Positions 41,108-49,939 of a stretch of 64,000 nucleotides of DNA are shown here, in pieces. The number at the start of each line of letters is the position of its first letter. Within the stretch, counting starts at the first letter, position 1. The stretch lies in assembly GCA_963824105.1 (NCBI GenBank), contig CAWGNN010000006.1:62001-126000 (forward strand). Reading direction: 5' to 3'. The stretch comes from CAWDVB01 sp963824105 (GTDB lineage Bacteria; Actinomycetota; Actinomycetes; Propionibacteriales; Nocardioidaceae). The notes under the pieces were generated by a model. The model had not been told where the DNA came from. It saw only the letters and a program-made list of their open reading frames with translations, and did not search any database. The position numbers were made by a program, and so were the translations under genes.

Positions 41108-43015
41108 TCAGTCCGCGGCAAATCCCAGCAAGGCAGATCTCAGCGAGTCGAGCACACCGGCGTCCTCGATGGTCGAGGGAGTGACCGGGTTCCGCCCGTC
41201 GGCGATCTCCCGCATCGTCTTGCGAAGGATCTTCCCGGATCGAGTCTTGGGCAGGGCACTCACGACGCTGACGTCCTTGAAGGCGGCCACGGCACCGATC
41301 TCGGACCGCACCTTCTCGACCAGCTCCTTCTCGACCAGTGACGGGTCGGTGTCGACGCCCGCCTTCAGCACCACGAACCCTCGCGGAACCTGGCCCTTGA
41401 GCTGGTCGGCCACCCCGATGACCGCGCACTCGGCAACCGCGGGGTGGTCGGCGATCACCGCCTCCATGGACCCGGTGGACAGCCGGTGCCCCGCCACGTT
41501 GATGACGTCGTCGGTCCGCCCCATCACGTAGAGATAGCCGTCCTCGTCACGGAAGCCGCCGTCACCGGACAGGTAGTAGCCGGGATAGGCCGAGAGGTAG
41601 GACGCGACATAGCGGTCACCATCGCCCCACAACGTCGGCAGCGTGCCCGGAGGCAGCGGCAGCTTGATGCAGATGGCGCCCTCCTCCCCCGGCGAGACCG
41701 GGTTCCCACGCTGGTCGAGCACCTGCACGTCGTACCCGGGGACCGGCACCGACGGCGACCCGGCCTTGATCGGGAGGGGCTCCAACCCGCGGAGGTTCGC
41801 CGCGATCGGCCAGCCGGTCTCGGTCTGCCACCAGTTGTCCACGACCGGGATCCCGAGCAGGTCCGTGGCCCACTCATAGGTGTCCGGGTCGAGTCGCTCT
41901 CCGGCCAGGTAGAGGTGGCGGAGGGTGGAAACGTCGTACCCGGTCAAGAGGGCCCCGTTCGGATCCTCCTTCTTGATCGCCCGGATCGCGGTCGGCGCCG
42001 TGAAGAGCCCCTCGACGCCGTAGTCCGCGATGACCCGCCAGAACGCGCCGGCGTCAGGGGTGCCGACGGGCTTGCCCTCGTAGAGCACGCTGGTCGCCCC
42101 CACGATCAACGGCGCGTAGACGATGTAGGAGTGCCCCACGACCCAGCCCACGTCGGAGGCGGCCCACCACACCTGACCGGGCCGAATGTCGAAGATGTTC
42201 GCCAGCGACCACGCCAGGGCCACGGCATGTCCGCCGTTGTCGCGGACGATCCCTTTGGGCTTGCCGGTGGTCCCGGACGTGTAGAGCACGTAGAGCGGGT
42301 CGGTCGCCTGGACAGGGACGCACGCGGCCGGGCCCTCACGCCCGACCTTCATCGCCAGACCCCAGTCCACGTCCCGTCCCTCGACCATCGCACCGGTCGC
42401 CTGGGGACGCTGGAGCACGACGCACGCCGACGGCTTGTGCTCGGCCAAGTCGATCGCCGCGTCGAGCATCGGCTTGTACTCCACGACGCGAGCCGGCTCG
42501 ATCCCGCACGACGCGCTCACCACGACCTTCGGCTTGGCGTCGTCGATGCGGACGGCCAGCTCGTGCGGGGCAAACCCTCCGAAGACGACCGAGTGCACCG
42601 CACCGATGCGAGCGCAGGCCAGCATCGCCACCACGGTCTCGGGCACCATCGGCATGTAGATGACGACTCGGTCGCCCGTATCCACCCCGAAGCTCTGGAG
42701 GGCACCAGCGAACGCCGCCACCTCCTCGAGCAACTCGGCATAGGTGACGCTCCGCCGTGTGTCGGTCACCGGGCTGTCGTAGTGCAGGGCCACGCGATCC
42801 CCGTGTCCCGCGATGACGTGACGGTCCAGCGCGTTGTAGCAGGTATTCATCACGCCGTCGGTGAACCATCGGAAGAACGGCGCGGAGCCCGCGTCGAGCA
42901 CCGTCTGCGGTGCGGTGAACCAGTCGATCAGCCCGGTCTGCTCGCCCCAGAACCCGGCCGGGTCCGCGATGCTGCGCCGGTAGGTCTCGCGGTAGTTGCC
43001 CATGCGCTCGCTCAT
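41108..43015 (-). CDS. prpE: Propionyl-CoA synthetase
   Basis: A 635-aa acyl-CoA synthetase of the ANL superfamily. The ATP motif is YTSGTTGKPKGIVRDNGGHAVALAW, whose VRDNGGH extension distinguishes propionate:CoA ligase PrpE from acetyl-CoA synthetase. The WWQTETGWP and YVMGRTDDVINVAGHRLS motifs are family markers, and the acetylatable lysine lies in KTRSGKILRKTM. The ATG at 43015 begins MSERMGNYRETY; a MGNY start 12 nt later is possible. No methylcitrate or methylmalonyl genes accompany it. Activates propionate for central metabolism. Confidence 0.9.
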   Translation of the reverse strand: MSERMGNYRETYRRSIADPAGFWGEQTGLIDWFTAPQTVLDAGSAPFFRWFTDGVMNTCYNALDRHVIAGHGDRVALHYDSPVTDTRRSVTYAELLEEVAAFAGALQSFGVDTGDRVVIYMPMVPETVVAMLACARIGAVHSVVFGGFAPHELAVRIDDAKPKVVVSASCGIEPARVVEYKPMLDAAIDLAEHKPSACVVLQRPQATGAMVEGRDVDWGLAMKVGREGPAACVPVQATDPLYVLYTSGTTGKPKGIVRDNGGHAVALAWSLANIFDIRPGQVWWAASDVGWVVGHSYIVYAPLIVGATSVLYEGKPVGTPDAGAFWRVIADYGVEGLFTAPTAIRAIKKEDPNGALLTGYDVSTLRHLYLAGERLDPDTYEWATDLLGIPVVDNWWQTETGWPIAANLRGLEPLPIKAGSPSVPVPGYDVQVLDQRGNPVSPGEEGAICIKLPLPPGTLPTLWGDGDRYVASYLSAYPGYYLSGDGGFRDEDGYLYVMGRTDDVINVAGHRLSTGSMEAVIADHPAVAECAVIGVADQLKGQVPRGFVVLKAGVDTDPSLVEKELVEKVRSEIGAVAAFKDVSVVSALPKTRSGKILRKTMREIADGRNPVTPSTIEDAGVLDSLRSALLGFAAD

Positions 43016-43193
43016 GCCGACATGGTGCCACCGGACCGGGCGCCCCGACCGTCCCCGCGGGGCCAGTGACAAAACCAGTTGCATCCCCAGCCTTCCTCCT
43101 CGACGCTGGAACGGTCCGTCCGACGAGAGGAGGCCGCCATGACTGCGCCAGTCCGCACTGCCCACATCCCTCTCGTCGAACGGAGCATCCGTC

Positions 43194-44003
43194 GTGTCTG
43201 ACTTCTTCTTCAGCTTCACCCCCACCGAGGACCTCGCCGAGGACCAGCGGTGGAGCACCTATGCCGATGTCGAGCGCCTCAGCCGTGGTCCCGAGCCCGT
43301 CCCTGACTGGGTCGTGACCGAGCGCGGAGCCATCGACACGGAGCTCGGCATCCTGAAGACCGGCAAGGAGGCCGACGTCTTCCTGCTGGACCGGTCCGTC
43401 CCCGATGGGAAGCACTCCCTGCTGGCCGCCAAGCGCTACCGCGTCCCGGACCATCGGCTCTTCCACCGCAGCGCCGACTACACGGCCACTCGGCGGATGC
43501 GCAACACTCGCGACGCCCGCGCCGTCGCCAAGAAGACCTCGTTCGGACGGGAGGTCGAGGCCGGCCAGTGGGCGATGGCCGAGTGGGAGTCGCTGAAGCG
43601 GCTCTGGTCGGCCGGCGTGCCTGTCCCTTACCCCGTTCAGATCGAAGGTACCGAGATTCTGATGGAGTTCATCGGCGACGAGCAGGGGGCGGCGCCGAGA
43701 CTGGCCGAGACCCGGCCGGACCCGGACACCCTGCTCGCGTACTTCGAGCAGGTGCGAGCGGCGATGGTGACGCTTGCCTCGGCGGGGCTCGCGCACGGCG
43801 ACCTGTCGGCGTACAACATCCTGGCCCTGGACGGCCGCGTCGTGATCATCGACCTCCCGCAGGTCGTCGATGCCGTCGCCAACCCGCTGGGGATGGAGTT
43901 CCTCCACCGGGACTGCCGCAACGTGTGCGGCTGGTTCGCCCGACGCGGACTCGACGTCGAGCCAGACGACCTGTTCGGGGAGCTGGTGGCGCTGGCCCTC
44001 TGA
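43194..44003 (+). CDS. RIO-type serine/threonine kinase-like protein
   Basis: A 269-aa atypical kinase. ILKTGKEADVFLLDR is the nucleotide-binding strand-loop region, and LAAKRYR provides the phosphate-contact lysine. The catalytic loop is LAHGDLSAYNILALDG (HGDLSxxN), and the metal-binding motif is VVIIDLPQVVD (IIDxPQ), typical of RIO1. Residues 100-115 (AVAKKTSFGREVEAGQW) fit the flexible loop. GGAG at 43182-43185 serves the GTG start. RIO proteins in eukaryotes and archaea act in ribosome assembly; bacterial members are uncharacterised in role. Confidence 0.9.
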   Translation: MSDFFFSFTPTEDLAEDQRWSTYADVERLSRGPEPVPDWVVTERGAIDTELGILKTGKEADVFLLDRSVPDGKHSLLAAKRYRVPDHRLFHRSADYTATRRMRNTRDARAVAKKTSFGREVEAGQWAMAEWESLKRLWSAGVPVPYPVQIEGTEILMEFIGDEQGAAPRLAETRPDPDTLLAYFEQVRAAMVTLASAGLAHGDLSAYNILALDGRVVIIDLPQVVDAVANPLGMEFLHRDCRNVCGWFARRGLDVEPDDLFGELVALAL

Positions 44004-44031
44004 GCGCCGCGCCGCGGTCGACCTGGGGGCG

Positions 44032-44061
44032 TTGACGGGCGCCCCGGAATCGCGTGACCTT
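44032..44061 (+). promoter_or_regulatory. Promoter of the DinB-family gene, leaderless
   Basis: TTGACG (44032-44037), 18-bp spacer, GACCTT (44056-44061), 6 nt, then ATG. Weak -10 but same geometry. Confidence 0.45.
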
Positions 44062-44067
44062 GTCCTC

Positions 44068-44571
44068 ATGGACTCACGTGAGCTGCTGCTGGACTGCTAC
44101 GGCCGGATCGTGGACCACTTCGACCGTGTCTGTGACGGGCTCGACCCCCCGACGGCGAACACGGCGCCGGAGCACGGATCGAACACGATCTCCTGGCTGC
44201 TGTGGCATCTGACCCGGGTAGAGGACGACCACCTCTCCGGGCTCACCGGCGAGCCCCAGGTGTGGGAGCAGTGGCGCGACCGGTTCGGTCTGCCCGTCGG
44301 TGAGTACGACACCGGCTTCCGCCACACACCCGAGCAGGTCGCATCGATCCGCGTGGATGACGTCGAGCTGCTGACCGCCTACTTCACCGAGGTACACCAG
44401 CAGGTGATGGCGTACCTGCAGACGGTCACGGCTGAGGAACTGGACCGTGTCGTCGACACTCGCTGGGACCCGCCGGTCACGGCGGGGGTGCGGCTGGTCA
44501 GCGTCCAGGGCGACTGTCTGCAGCATTTGGGCCAGGCCGCCTACGTCAAGGGGCTCCTGCACCGCCGGTGA
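44068..44571 (+). CDS. DinB-superfamily protein
   Basis: A 167-aa four-helix bundle protein of the DinB/mycothiol maleylpyruvate isomerase superfamily. Metal-ligand histidines are likely in NTISWLLWHLTRVEDDHL and VQGDCLQHLGQAAYVKGLL. Bacterial members include thiol-dependent S-transferases, but many are uncharacterised; mycothiol is the expected thiol in actinobacteria. The ATG is chosen for the promoter match and lack of a ribosome-binding site. It stands between the RIO kinase and rlmN. Function inferred only from fold. Confidence 0.8.
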   Translation: MDSRELLLDCYGRIVDHFDRVCDGLDPPTANTAPEHGSNTISWLLWHLTRVEDDHLSGLTGEPQVWEQWRDRFGLPVGEYDTGFRHTPEQVASIRVDDVELLTAYFTEVHQQVMAYLQTVTAEELDRVVDTRWDPPVTAGVRLVSVQGDCLQHLGQAAYVKGLLHRR

Positions 44572-44598
44572 TCGCGGCAGAGGGCAGGGCCGGCGACG

Positions 44599-45726
44599 TC
44601 ATTCCTGCGCGGCGAGCTGGCCGCAGGCTCCGTCGATCTCGCGGCCCCGGGTGTCGCGGACCGTTGTCGGAATGCCGCGGGCCTGCAACCGGCGGACGAA
44701 CTCGCGCTCGTCATCGATGCGGGAGGCGGTCCACTTCGATCCGGGGGTGGGGTTGAGCGGGATCAGGTTGACGTGGACCCAGGCCCAGTCGCCGTACGAC
44801 AAGAGCACGTCGGCCAGCAGGTCAGCACGGAACGCCTGGTCGTTGACGTCCTTGATCAAGGCGTACTCGATCGACACCCGGCGCTTGGTCTTCCGGGCGT
44901 ACTCCCAGGCCGCCTCGACGGCCTCGTCCACCTTCCACCGGGTGTTGACGGGCACCAGCTCGTCGCGCAGCTCGTCGTCGGGGGCGTGCAAGGAGAGCGC
45001 CAGGGTGACCGGGATGCCCTCCTCGGCCAGCTGTTGGATCCGCGGCACCAGGCCGACCGTGGAGACGGTGATGCCCCGGGCCGAGATACCCAGACCGTCC
45101 GGCGCAGGCTCGGTGAGCCGACGGACCGCACCGATCACGGCCTTGTAGTTGGCCATCGGCTCGCCCATGCCCATGAAGACGACGTTGGAGACGCGGCCCT
45201 TGCCGCCGGGGACCTCCCCACGCGCGAGCGAGCGAGCACCGGCGACCACCTGTTCCACGATCTCGGCCGTCGACAGGTTGCGCTGCAGCCCGCCCTGCCC
45301 GGTCGCGCAGAACGGGCAGGCCATGCCGCACCCAGCCTGGGACGAGATGCACATGGTGACCCGGTCCGGGTAGCGCATCAGTACCGATTCGACCAGTGCC
45401 CCGTCGAAGAGCCGCCACAGGGTCTTGCGAGTGGTGCCCTTGTCCGCCTCCAGCGTGCGAATCGGCTCCATCAACGGCGGCAGGAGCGCCGCGGCCAGCT
45501 CTGCGCGATGGGCGGCGGGAAGGTCGGTCATCTCCTCGGGATCGTCGGCGAGACGCGCGAAGTAGTGGTGGGACAACTGGGTCGCCCGGAACGCCGGCAA
45601 CCCGGCCTCGGAGAGCACCTGCCTGCGCTCCTCCATCGAGAGGTCGGCGAGGTGACGCGGCGGTTTGCCGCGGCCGACGGGTTCGTCGAAGACGAGGGGA
45701 AGGTGGGTGACGGGTGCAGGGTCCAT
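44599..45726 (-). CDS. rlmN: 23S rRNA (adenine-2-C2)-methyltransferase RlmN
   Basis: A radical SAM enzyme that methylates A2503 of 23S rRNA and A37 of some tRNAs. The 375-aa protein has the cluster motif CGMACPFCATG, following ISSQAG, the GMGEPMANY motif, and the C-terminal catalytic Cys in TTVRDTRGREIDGACGQL. LPAFRATQLSHHYFARL matches the N-terminal domain. GAGGTCGCC precedes the ATG. It lies beside cdsA; in many actinobacteria cdsA-rlmN neighbours are conserved. Confidence 0.94.
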   Translation of the reverse strand: MDPAPVTHLPLVFDEPVGRGKPPRHLADLSMEERRQVLSEAGLPAFRATQLSHHYFARLADDPEEMTDLPAAHRAELAAALLPPLMEPIRTLEADKGTTRKTLWRLFDGALVESVLMRYPDRVTMCISSQAGCGMACPFCATGQGGLQRNLSTAEIVEQVVAGARSLARGEVPGGKGRVSNVVFMGMGEPMANYKAVIGAVRRLTEPAPDGLGISARGITVSTVGLVPRIQQLAEEGIPVTLALSLHAPDDELRDELVPVNTRWKVDEAVEAAWEYARKTKRRVSIEYALIKDVNDQAFRADLLADVLLSYGDWAWVHVNLIPLNPTPGSKWTASRIDDEREFVRRLQARGIPTTVRDTRGREIDGACGQLAAQE

Positions 45727-45771
45727 GGCGACCTCAGTGTCGCATCGACCGGCTGGTGAACCGAAACTCAG

Positions 45772-46602
45772 CTACTTGACCAGGAAGTAGAGCAGCACCC
45801 AGATGGGGGCGGCGGTGACCAACAGCGAGTCGAGCCGGTCCATCATCCCGCCGTGCCCGGGGATCAGGTGGGACATGTCCTTGATGCCAAGGTCGCGTTT
45901 GATCACCGACTCGAGCAAGTCGCCGAGAGTCGCCGCCACGACAGCGACCAGGCCCACGACAACACCGACCCACCACTCGCCATGGAGCAGGTAGACGACG
46001 GTCAGGACGCCGGCGAGGACGCACGCCGCAGCCGATCCGGCGAACCCCTCCCACGACTTCTTCGGCGAGATCGACGGAGCCAGCGGGTGCCTGCCGAGGG
46101 TTGCACCCACGGCATACCCGCCGATATCGGAGGAGATCGTCACGATGATGAAGGTCAGCACCCGCCAGACCCCGTCGTGGGGCACCAGCATGAGCGCCAC
46201 GAAGCCGGCGAGGAAAGGGACATAGGTGGTGATGAAGACCCCGACAGACGCATCGCGGACGTAGCCGTCCACGCCGTACTGAAGTCGCCAGAGCATGGCG
46301 ACCACGGCGGTGATCGCCAGTGCGGTGAGGAGACCGGTCGTGCCGCCGAACCACGCAGACAGGGGCATCGCGACGGTGCCGAACATCACCGGCTCGTACG
46401 GCATCTGGATCCCGCGCTGCTTCACGGCTTCCTTCAGCTCCCAGACCGCGAGGAGCAGCACCGCGACGAGGAAGAGGACGAAGAGGAACCTGACGAAGAA
46501 GAGCGTCAGGCCGATGAGGACGAGAAGGATGACGCCCGAGACGATCGCAGCGGGCAGGTTCCTCCCTGCCCGCTCCGTGGCTGTCTGCTCGTCCTCGCTC
46601 AT
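45772..46602 (-). CDS. cdsA: Phosphatidate cytidylyltransferase
   Basis: Makes CDP-diacylglycerol from phosphatidic acid and CTP in the membrane. The 276-aa protein has about seven hydrophobic segments and the C-terminal signature SVIKRDLGIKDMSHLIPGHGGMMDRLDSL, with the conserved KD and HGG.D.D residues. ISPKKSWEGFAGSAAAC is the second family motif. It lies between frr and rlmN on the minus strand, within the pyrH-frr-cdsA order common in bacteria. Start ATG 12 bp behind the frr stop. Confidence 0.94.
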   Translation of the reverse strand: MSEDEQTATERAGRNLPAAIVSGVILLVLIGLTLFFVRFLFVLFLVAVLLLAVWELKEAVKQRGIQMPYEPVMFGTVAMPLSAWFGGTTGLLTALAITAVVAMLWRLQYGVDGYVRDASVGVFITTYVPFLAGFVALMLVPHDGVWRVLTFIIVTISSDIGGYAVGATLGRHPLAPSISPKKSWEGFAGSAAACVLAGVLTVVYLLHGEWWVGVVVGLVAVVAATLGDLLESVIKRDLGIKDMSHLIPGHGGMMDRLDSLLVTAAPIWVLLYFLVK

Positions 46603-46613
46603 CGGGGCTGTGC

Positions 46614-47171
46614 TCAGACCTCGAGCAGCTCGGCTTCCTTGTGCTTCAGCATCTCGTCGATGGCATCGACGTGCTTCTTGGTCAGATCTTCGAGCCGCTT
46701 CTCGCCGCCGGCGATGTCGTCCTCGCTGACATTGCCGTCCTTCTCCATCCGCTCCATCGACTGCTTGGCGTGACGACGGACGTTGCGGACCGCGACCCGG
46801 CCCTCCTCGGCCTTGGTCTTGGCCAGCTTGATGTACTCCTTGCGGCGCTCCTCGGTCAGCTCGGGGAGCACGACCCGGATGGTCTTGCCGTCATCGGCAG
46901 GGTTCACTCCCAGGTCGGAGTCGCGGATCGCCTTCTCGATCGATGCCAGCGAACTCTGGTCGTAGGGGCTGATGAGGATCATCCGGGCCTCGGGGACCGT
47001 GAACGACGCCAACTGCTGCAGCGGCGTCGGGTTGCCGTAGTAGTCCACGGTGATCTTGTGGAACATCGACGGGTGCGCGCGGCCGGTCCGGATCGCGGCG
47101 AAGTCCTCCCGGGTCACCTCGACCGAGTGCGCCATCTTCTCGTCCGCCTCGTTGAGGGTGTCCTTGATCAC
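46614..47171 (-). CDS. frr: Ribosome recycling factor
   Basis: Splits post-termination ribosomes with EF-G. The 185-aa protein starts IKDTLNEADEKMAHSVEVTREDFAAIRTGRAHPSMF and has VPEARMILISPYD and LPELTEERRKEYIKLAK, which define the family. The GTG at 47169-47171 is chosen: AAGGGG precedes it and the family length is 185. The longer frame upstream is not coding. Sixty bp separate it from pyrH, so they are probably co-transcribed. Confidence 0.95.
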   Translation of the reverse strand: MIKDTLNEADEKMAHSVEVTREDFAAIRTGRAHPSMFHKITVDYYGNPTPLQQLASFTVPEARMILISPYDQSSLASIEKAIRDSDLGVNPADDGKTIRVVLPELTEERRKEYIKLAKTKAEEGRVAVRNVRRHAKQSMERMEKDGNVSEDDIAGGEKRLEDLTKKHVDAIDEMLKHKEAELLEV

Positions 47172-47232
47172 CGCTGTTCCCCTTGCCTGTCGTCTCTGTC
47201 GATCGAAGTTGCTGGGACTGTCCGTCGGAGCG

Positions 47233-47949
47233 TCATATGTCCCGGGAGACCGTCGTTCCGATCTTCTCACCCGCGACGACTCGTCCGATGTTGCCGTGCT
47301 CGGACAGGTTGAAGACCACCATGTCGAGGTCGTTGTCACGACAGAGGCTCACCGACGTGGCGTCGGCGACCTTCAACCCCCGCGTCAGGAACTCGTCATA
47401 GGTCAGCGCGTCGAACTTCACCGCACTGGGGTTCTTGTTGGGGTCGGAGTCGTAGACCCCGTCCACGCCTTGCTTGCCCATCAAGATGACCTCGGCGCCG
47501 ATCTCCAGCGCCCGCTGGGCGGCCACGGTGTCGGTGGAGAAGTAGGGCATGCCTGCGCCGGCGCCGAAGATGACGACGCGCCCCTTGTCGAGGTGCCTGA
47601 CCGCACGCCTGGGGATGTAGGGCTCGGCGACCTGACCCATGGTGATCGCGGTCTGGACCCGGGTCTCCACGCCTTGCTTCTCGAGGAAGTCCTGCAGGGC
47701 CAGGCAGTTCATCACCGTGCCCAACATGCCCATGTAGTCGGCGCGCGCGCGCTCCATGCCCTGCTGGTGCAACTCTGCACCGCGGAAGAAGTTGCCGCCG
47801 CCGACCACGATCGCCACCTGCACGCCCTTGCGCACCACCTCGGCGATCTCGCCGGCGATCTTGTTCACCACGTCCGGGTCGACGCCGACCTCTCCCCCGC
47901 CGAAGACCTCGCCGGAGAGCTTCAGTAGCACCCTGTGGTAGCCGGTCAT
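47233..47949 (-). CDS. pyrH: UMP kinase
   Basis: Phosphorylates UMP to UDP. The 238-aa protein has YHRVLLKLSGEVFGGG at the start (nucleotide-binding), VAIVVGGGNFFRG, and RALEIGAEVILMGKQGVDGVYDSDP near the middle. GGAGGGA lies 8 nt before the ATG at 47947-47949; the upstream frame is open but contains unrelated residues. It is regulated by GTP and UTP in characterised bacteria. Placed between tsf and frr. Confidence 0.95.
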   Translation of the reverse strand: MTGYHRVLLKLSGEVFGGGEVGVDPDVVNKIAGEIAEVVRKGVQVAIVVGGGNFFRGAELHQQGMERARADYMGMLGTVMNCLALQDFLEKQGVETRVQTAITMGQVAEPYIPRRAVRHLDKGRVVIFGAGAGMPYFSTDTVAAQRALEIGAEVILMGKQGVDGVYDSDPNKNPSAVKFDALTYDEFLTRGLKVADATSVSLCRDNDLDMVVFNLSEHGNIGRVVAGEKIGTTVSRDI

Positions 47950-48092
47950 CGCTGGGTCCCTCCGCCGTTTCCACCAGGTCCAGTGCCGCTCTCGCCCGGA
48001 AGGGCCGAGAATGAGAAAGACCGGCCCGCGATGCCCCACGAGCACTTCACGGAACCGGCCTCCTCTCTGCCTGTTGTCGAAACCCTAGACGA

Positions 48093-48905
48093 TCAGGCTC
48101 CGACCTCGAAGCGGGCGAAACGGGTGACGGTGACACCGGCGTCGTCGAGAACCGCCTTGACCGACTTCTTGCTCTCGGTCACCGAGTCCTGATCGAGCAG
48201 TGCGAACTGCTTGAAGTACCCGTTGAGCCGCCCCTCAATGATCTTGGGCAGCGCCTGCTCGGGCTTGCCCTCCTCGCGTGCGGTGCGCTCGGCGATCTCT
48301 CGCTCCTTGGCGACGACGTCTTCGGGGACGTCATCGCGCGACAGGTAGACCGGCTTCATCGCCGCGATCTGCATCGCTGCCGCGCGGGCCGCGTCCACGT
48401 TGTCGCCGGTGAACTCCACCAGGACCCCCACTGCCGGTGGGAGGTCTGAGGCGCGCCGGTGCATGTAGGTGGCTGTCTGACCGGGGAAGAACGCCACGCC
48501 CCCCAGCTCGATCTTCTCGCCGATCTTCACCGCGAGCTCACCGACGACCTCACCAACGGTGCTCTCGCCGAACTTCGCGGCCTTGAGCGCATCGGCGTCG
48601 GCCGCACCCTCGGCAGCGGCGACGTCCGCGATCTGCTGTGCGGCCGCAATGAAGTCGTCATTCTTGGCGACGAAGTCGGTCTCGCAGTTCAACTCGACCA
48701 GCGCGCCACCGGAGGTGGCGACCAGCCCGGCGCTGGCGGTCCGCTCCGCGCCCCGGGCCGCGGCCTTGGCCGCTCCCTTGACCCGAAGCAGCTCGACGGC
48801 CGTGTCGAAGTCGCCGTCGGTCTCGGTCAGCGCCTTCTTGCAGTCCATCATTCCGGCGCCGGTCAGATCGCGGAGCCGCTTGACGTCCGCAGCGGAGATG
48901 CTCAT
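48093..48905 (-). CDS. tsf: Elongation factor Ts
   Basis: Nucleotide exchange factor for EF-Tu. The 270-aa protein starts with the UBA-like domain ISAADVKRLRDLTGAGMMDCKKAL, followed by ELNCETDFVAKND, the TDFVA signature. The C-terminal part is the dimerisation region common to actinobacterial EF-Ts. AAGGAAG precedes the ATG. It lies 32 bp behind rpsB, as in nearly all bacteria. The 143 bp after the stop holds no gene. Confidence 0.95.
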   Translation of the reverse strand: MSISAADVKRLRDLTGAGMMDCKKALTETDGDFDTAVELLRVKGAAKAAARGAERTASAGLVATSGGALVELNCETDFVAKNDDFIAAAQQIADVAAAEGAADADALKAAKFGESTVGEVVGELAVKIGEKIELGGVAFFPGQTATYMHRRASDLPPAVGVLVEFTGDNVDAARAAAMQIAAMKPVYLSRDDVPEDVVAKEREIAERTAREEGKPEQALPKIIEGRLNGYFKQFALLDQDSVTESKKSVKAVLDDAGVTVTRFARFEVGA

Positions 48906-48937
48906 CAGCTTCCTTGTCTTGTGGATCGAATGGGGGT

Positions 48938-49939
48938 TCAGGCCTTCTCGGCCTCAGCGGCCGGAACCTCAGCAGCCTCAGCAGCCGGGGCGTCAGCCGC
49001 AGCCTCAGCAGCCGGGGCGTCAGCCGCAGCCTCAGCAGCCGGAGCGTCAGCCGCAGCCTCAGCAGCCGGGGCGTCAGCCGCAGCCTCAGCAGCCGGGGCG
49101 TCAGCCGCAGCCTCAGCAGCCGGGGCGTCAGCCGCAGCCTCAGCAGCCGGAGCCGGCTTCTCGGCGCCCTCGGCGCCCCCGAGAAGCTCGCGCTCCCACT
49201 CGGGCAGCGGCTCCTCGGCGCCGATCGAGCTCTCACTGCTGGCCGCGCCCGAGCGAGCCATCAGGCCATCGGCGACTGCGTCGGCGACGACCCGAGTCAG
49301 CAGGCCGACCGCGCGAATCGCGTCGTCGTTGCCGGGGATGGGGAAGTCGACCTCGTCGGGATCGCAGTTGGTGTCGAGAATCCCGATCACCGGAATCTTG
49401 AGCTTGCGAGCCTCCTCGACGGCGAGGTGCTCCTTCTTGGTGTCGACGATCCACACCGCCGACGGGGTCCGGGTCATCTCACGGATACCACCCAGGGTCT
49501 TGTCGAGCTTGTCCCGCTCGCGCTTGAGCTGCAGCAGCTCCTTCTTGGTGCGACCCGAGCCGGCGACGTCATTGAAGTCGATCTCGTCGAGCTCCTTCAG
49601 ACGGTTGATCCGCTGGTGGACGGTGTTGAAGTTGGTGAGCATGCCACCGAGCCAACGCTGGTTGACGTACGGCATGCCGACCCGCGTCGCCTGCTCGGCG
49701 ATGGCCTCCTGGGCCTGCTTCTTGGTGCCGACGAACATCACGGTGCCGCCCTTGGCGACGGTGTCCTTGATGTAGGCATATGCGCGGTCGATGTAGGCCA
49801 ACGACTGCTGAAGATCGATGATGTAGATCCCGTTGCGCTCGGTCATGATGAAGCGCTTCATCTTGGGATTCCACCGACGGGTCTGGTGCCCGAAGTGGAC
49901 GCCGCTCTCGAGGAGCTGGCGCATGGTGACGACGGCCAT
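48938..49939 (-). CDS. rpsB: 30S ribosomal protein S2 with Ala-rich repeat tail
   Basis: Small-subunit protein near the platform. The 333-aa product is longer than the common 230-260 aa. The conserved part ends near residue 260 (LPEWERELLGGAEG) and includes MRQLLESGVHFGHQTRRWNPKM, GIYIIDLQQSLAYID and RWLGGMLTNFNT. The rest is a tail with repeats based on AAADAPAAE. The extension is encoded by a 27-bp tandem repeat (48976-49149), in frame. ATG at 49937-49939 with an AAGGATCG-type upstream region. Such tails occur in actinobacteria; function unclear. Confidence 0.94.
   Translation of the reverse strand: MAVVTMRQLLESGVHFGHQTRRWNPKMKRFIMTERNGIYIIDLQQSLAYIDRAYAYIKDTVAKGGTVMFVGTKKQAQEAIAEQATRVGMPYVNQRWLGGMLTNFNTVHQRINRLKELDEIDFNDVAGSGRTKKELLQLKRERDKLDKTLGGIREMTRTPSAVWIVDTKKEHLAVEEARKLKIPVIGILDTNCDPDEVDFPIPGNDDAIRAVGLLTRVVADAVADGLMARSGAASSESSIGAEEPLPEWERELLGGAEGAEKPAPAAEAAADAPAAEAAADAPAAEAAADAPAAEAAADAPAAEAAADAPAAEAAADAPAAEAAEVPAAEAEKA
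48976..49149 (-). repeat. 27-bp tandem repeat, six full copies
   Basis: Units begin at 48976, 49003, 49030, 49057, 49084 and 49111 with a partial seventh at 49138. The copies are almost identical, which suggests recent slippage. In-frame coding for the S2 tail. Confidence 0.9.

Noticed and set aside
41444..43069. 541-codon plus-strand frame opposite prpE
   Set aside because: Shadow of prpE; no domain and no start region.
48976..49149. Tandem array considered as a CRISPR or satellite
   Set aside because: Units are contiguous 27-bp copies without spacers and lie in frame within rpsB.
48459..49775. Plus-strand frames over tsf and rpsB with Ala/Gln/Pro repeats
   Set aside because: They are translations of the 27-bp repeat in other frames; both strands are open because of its composition.
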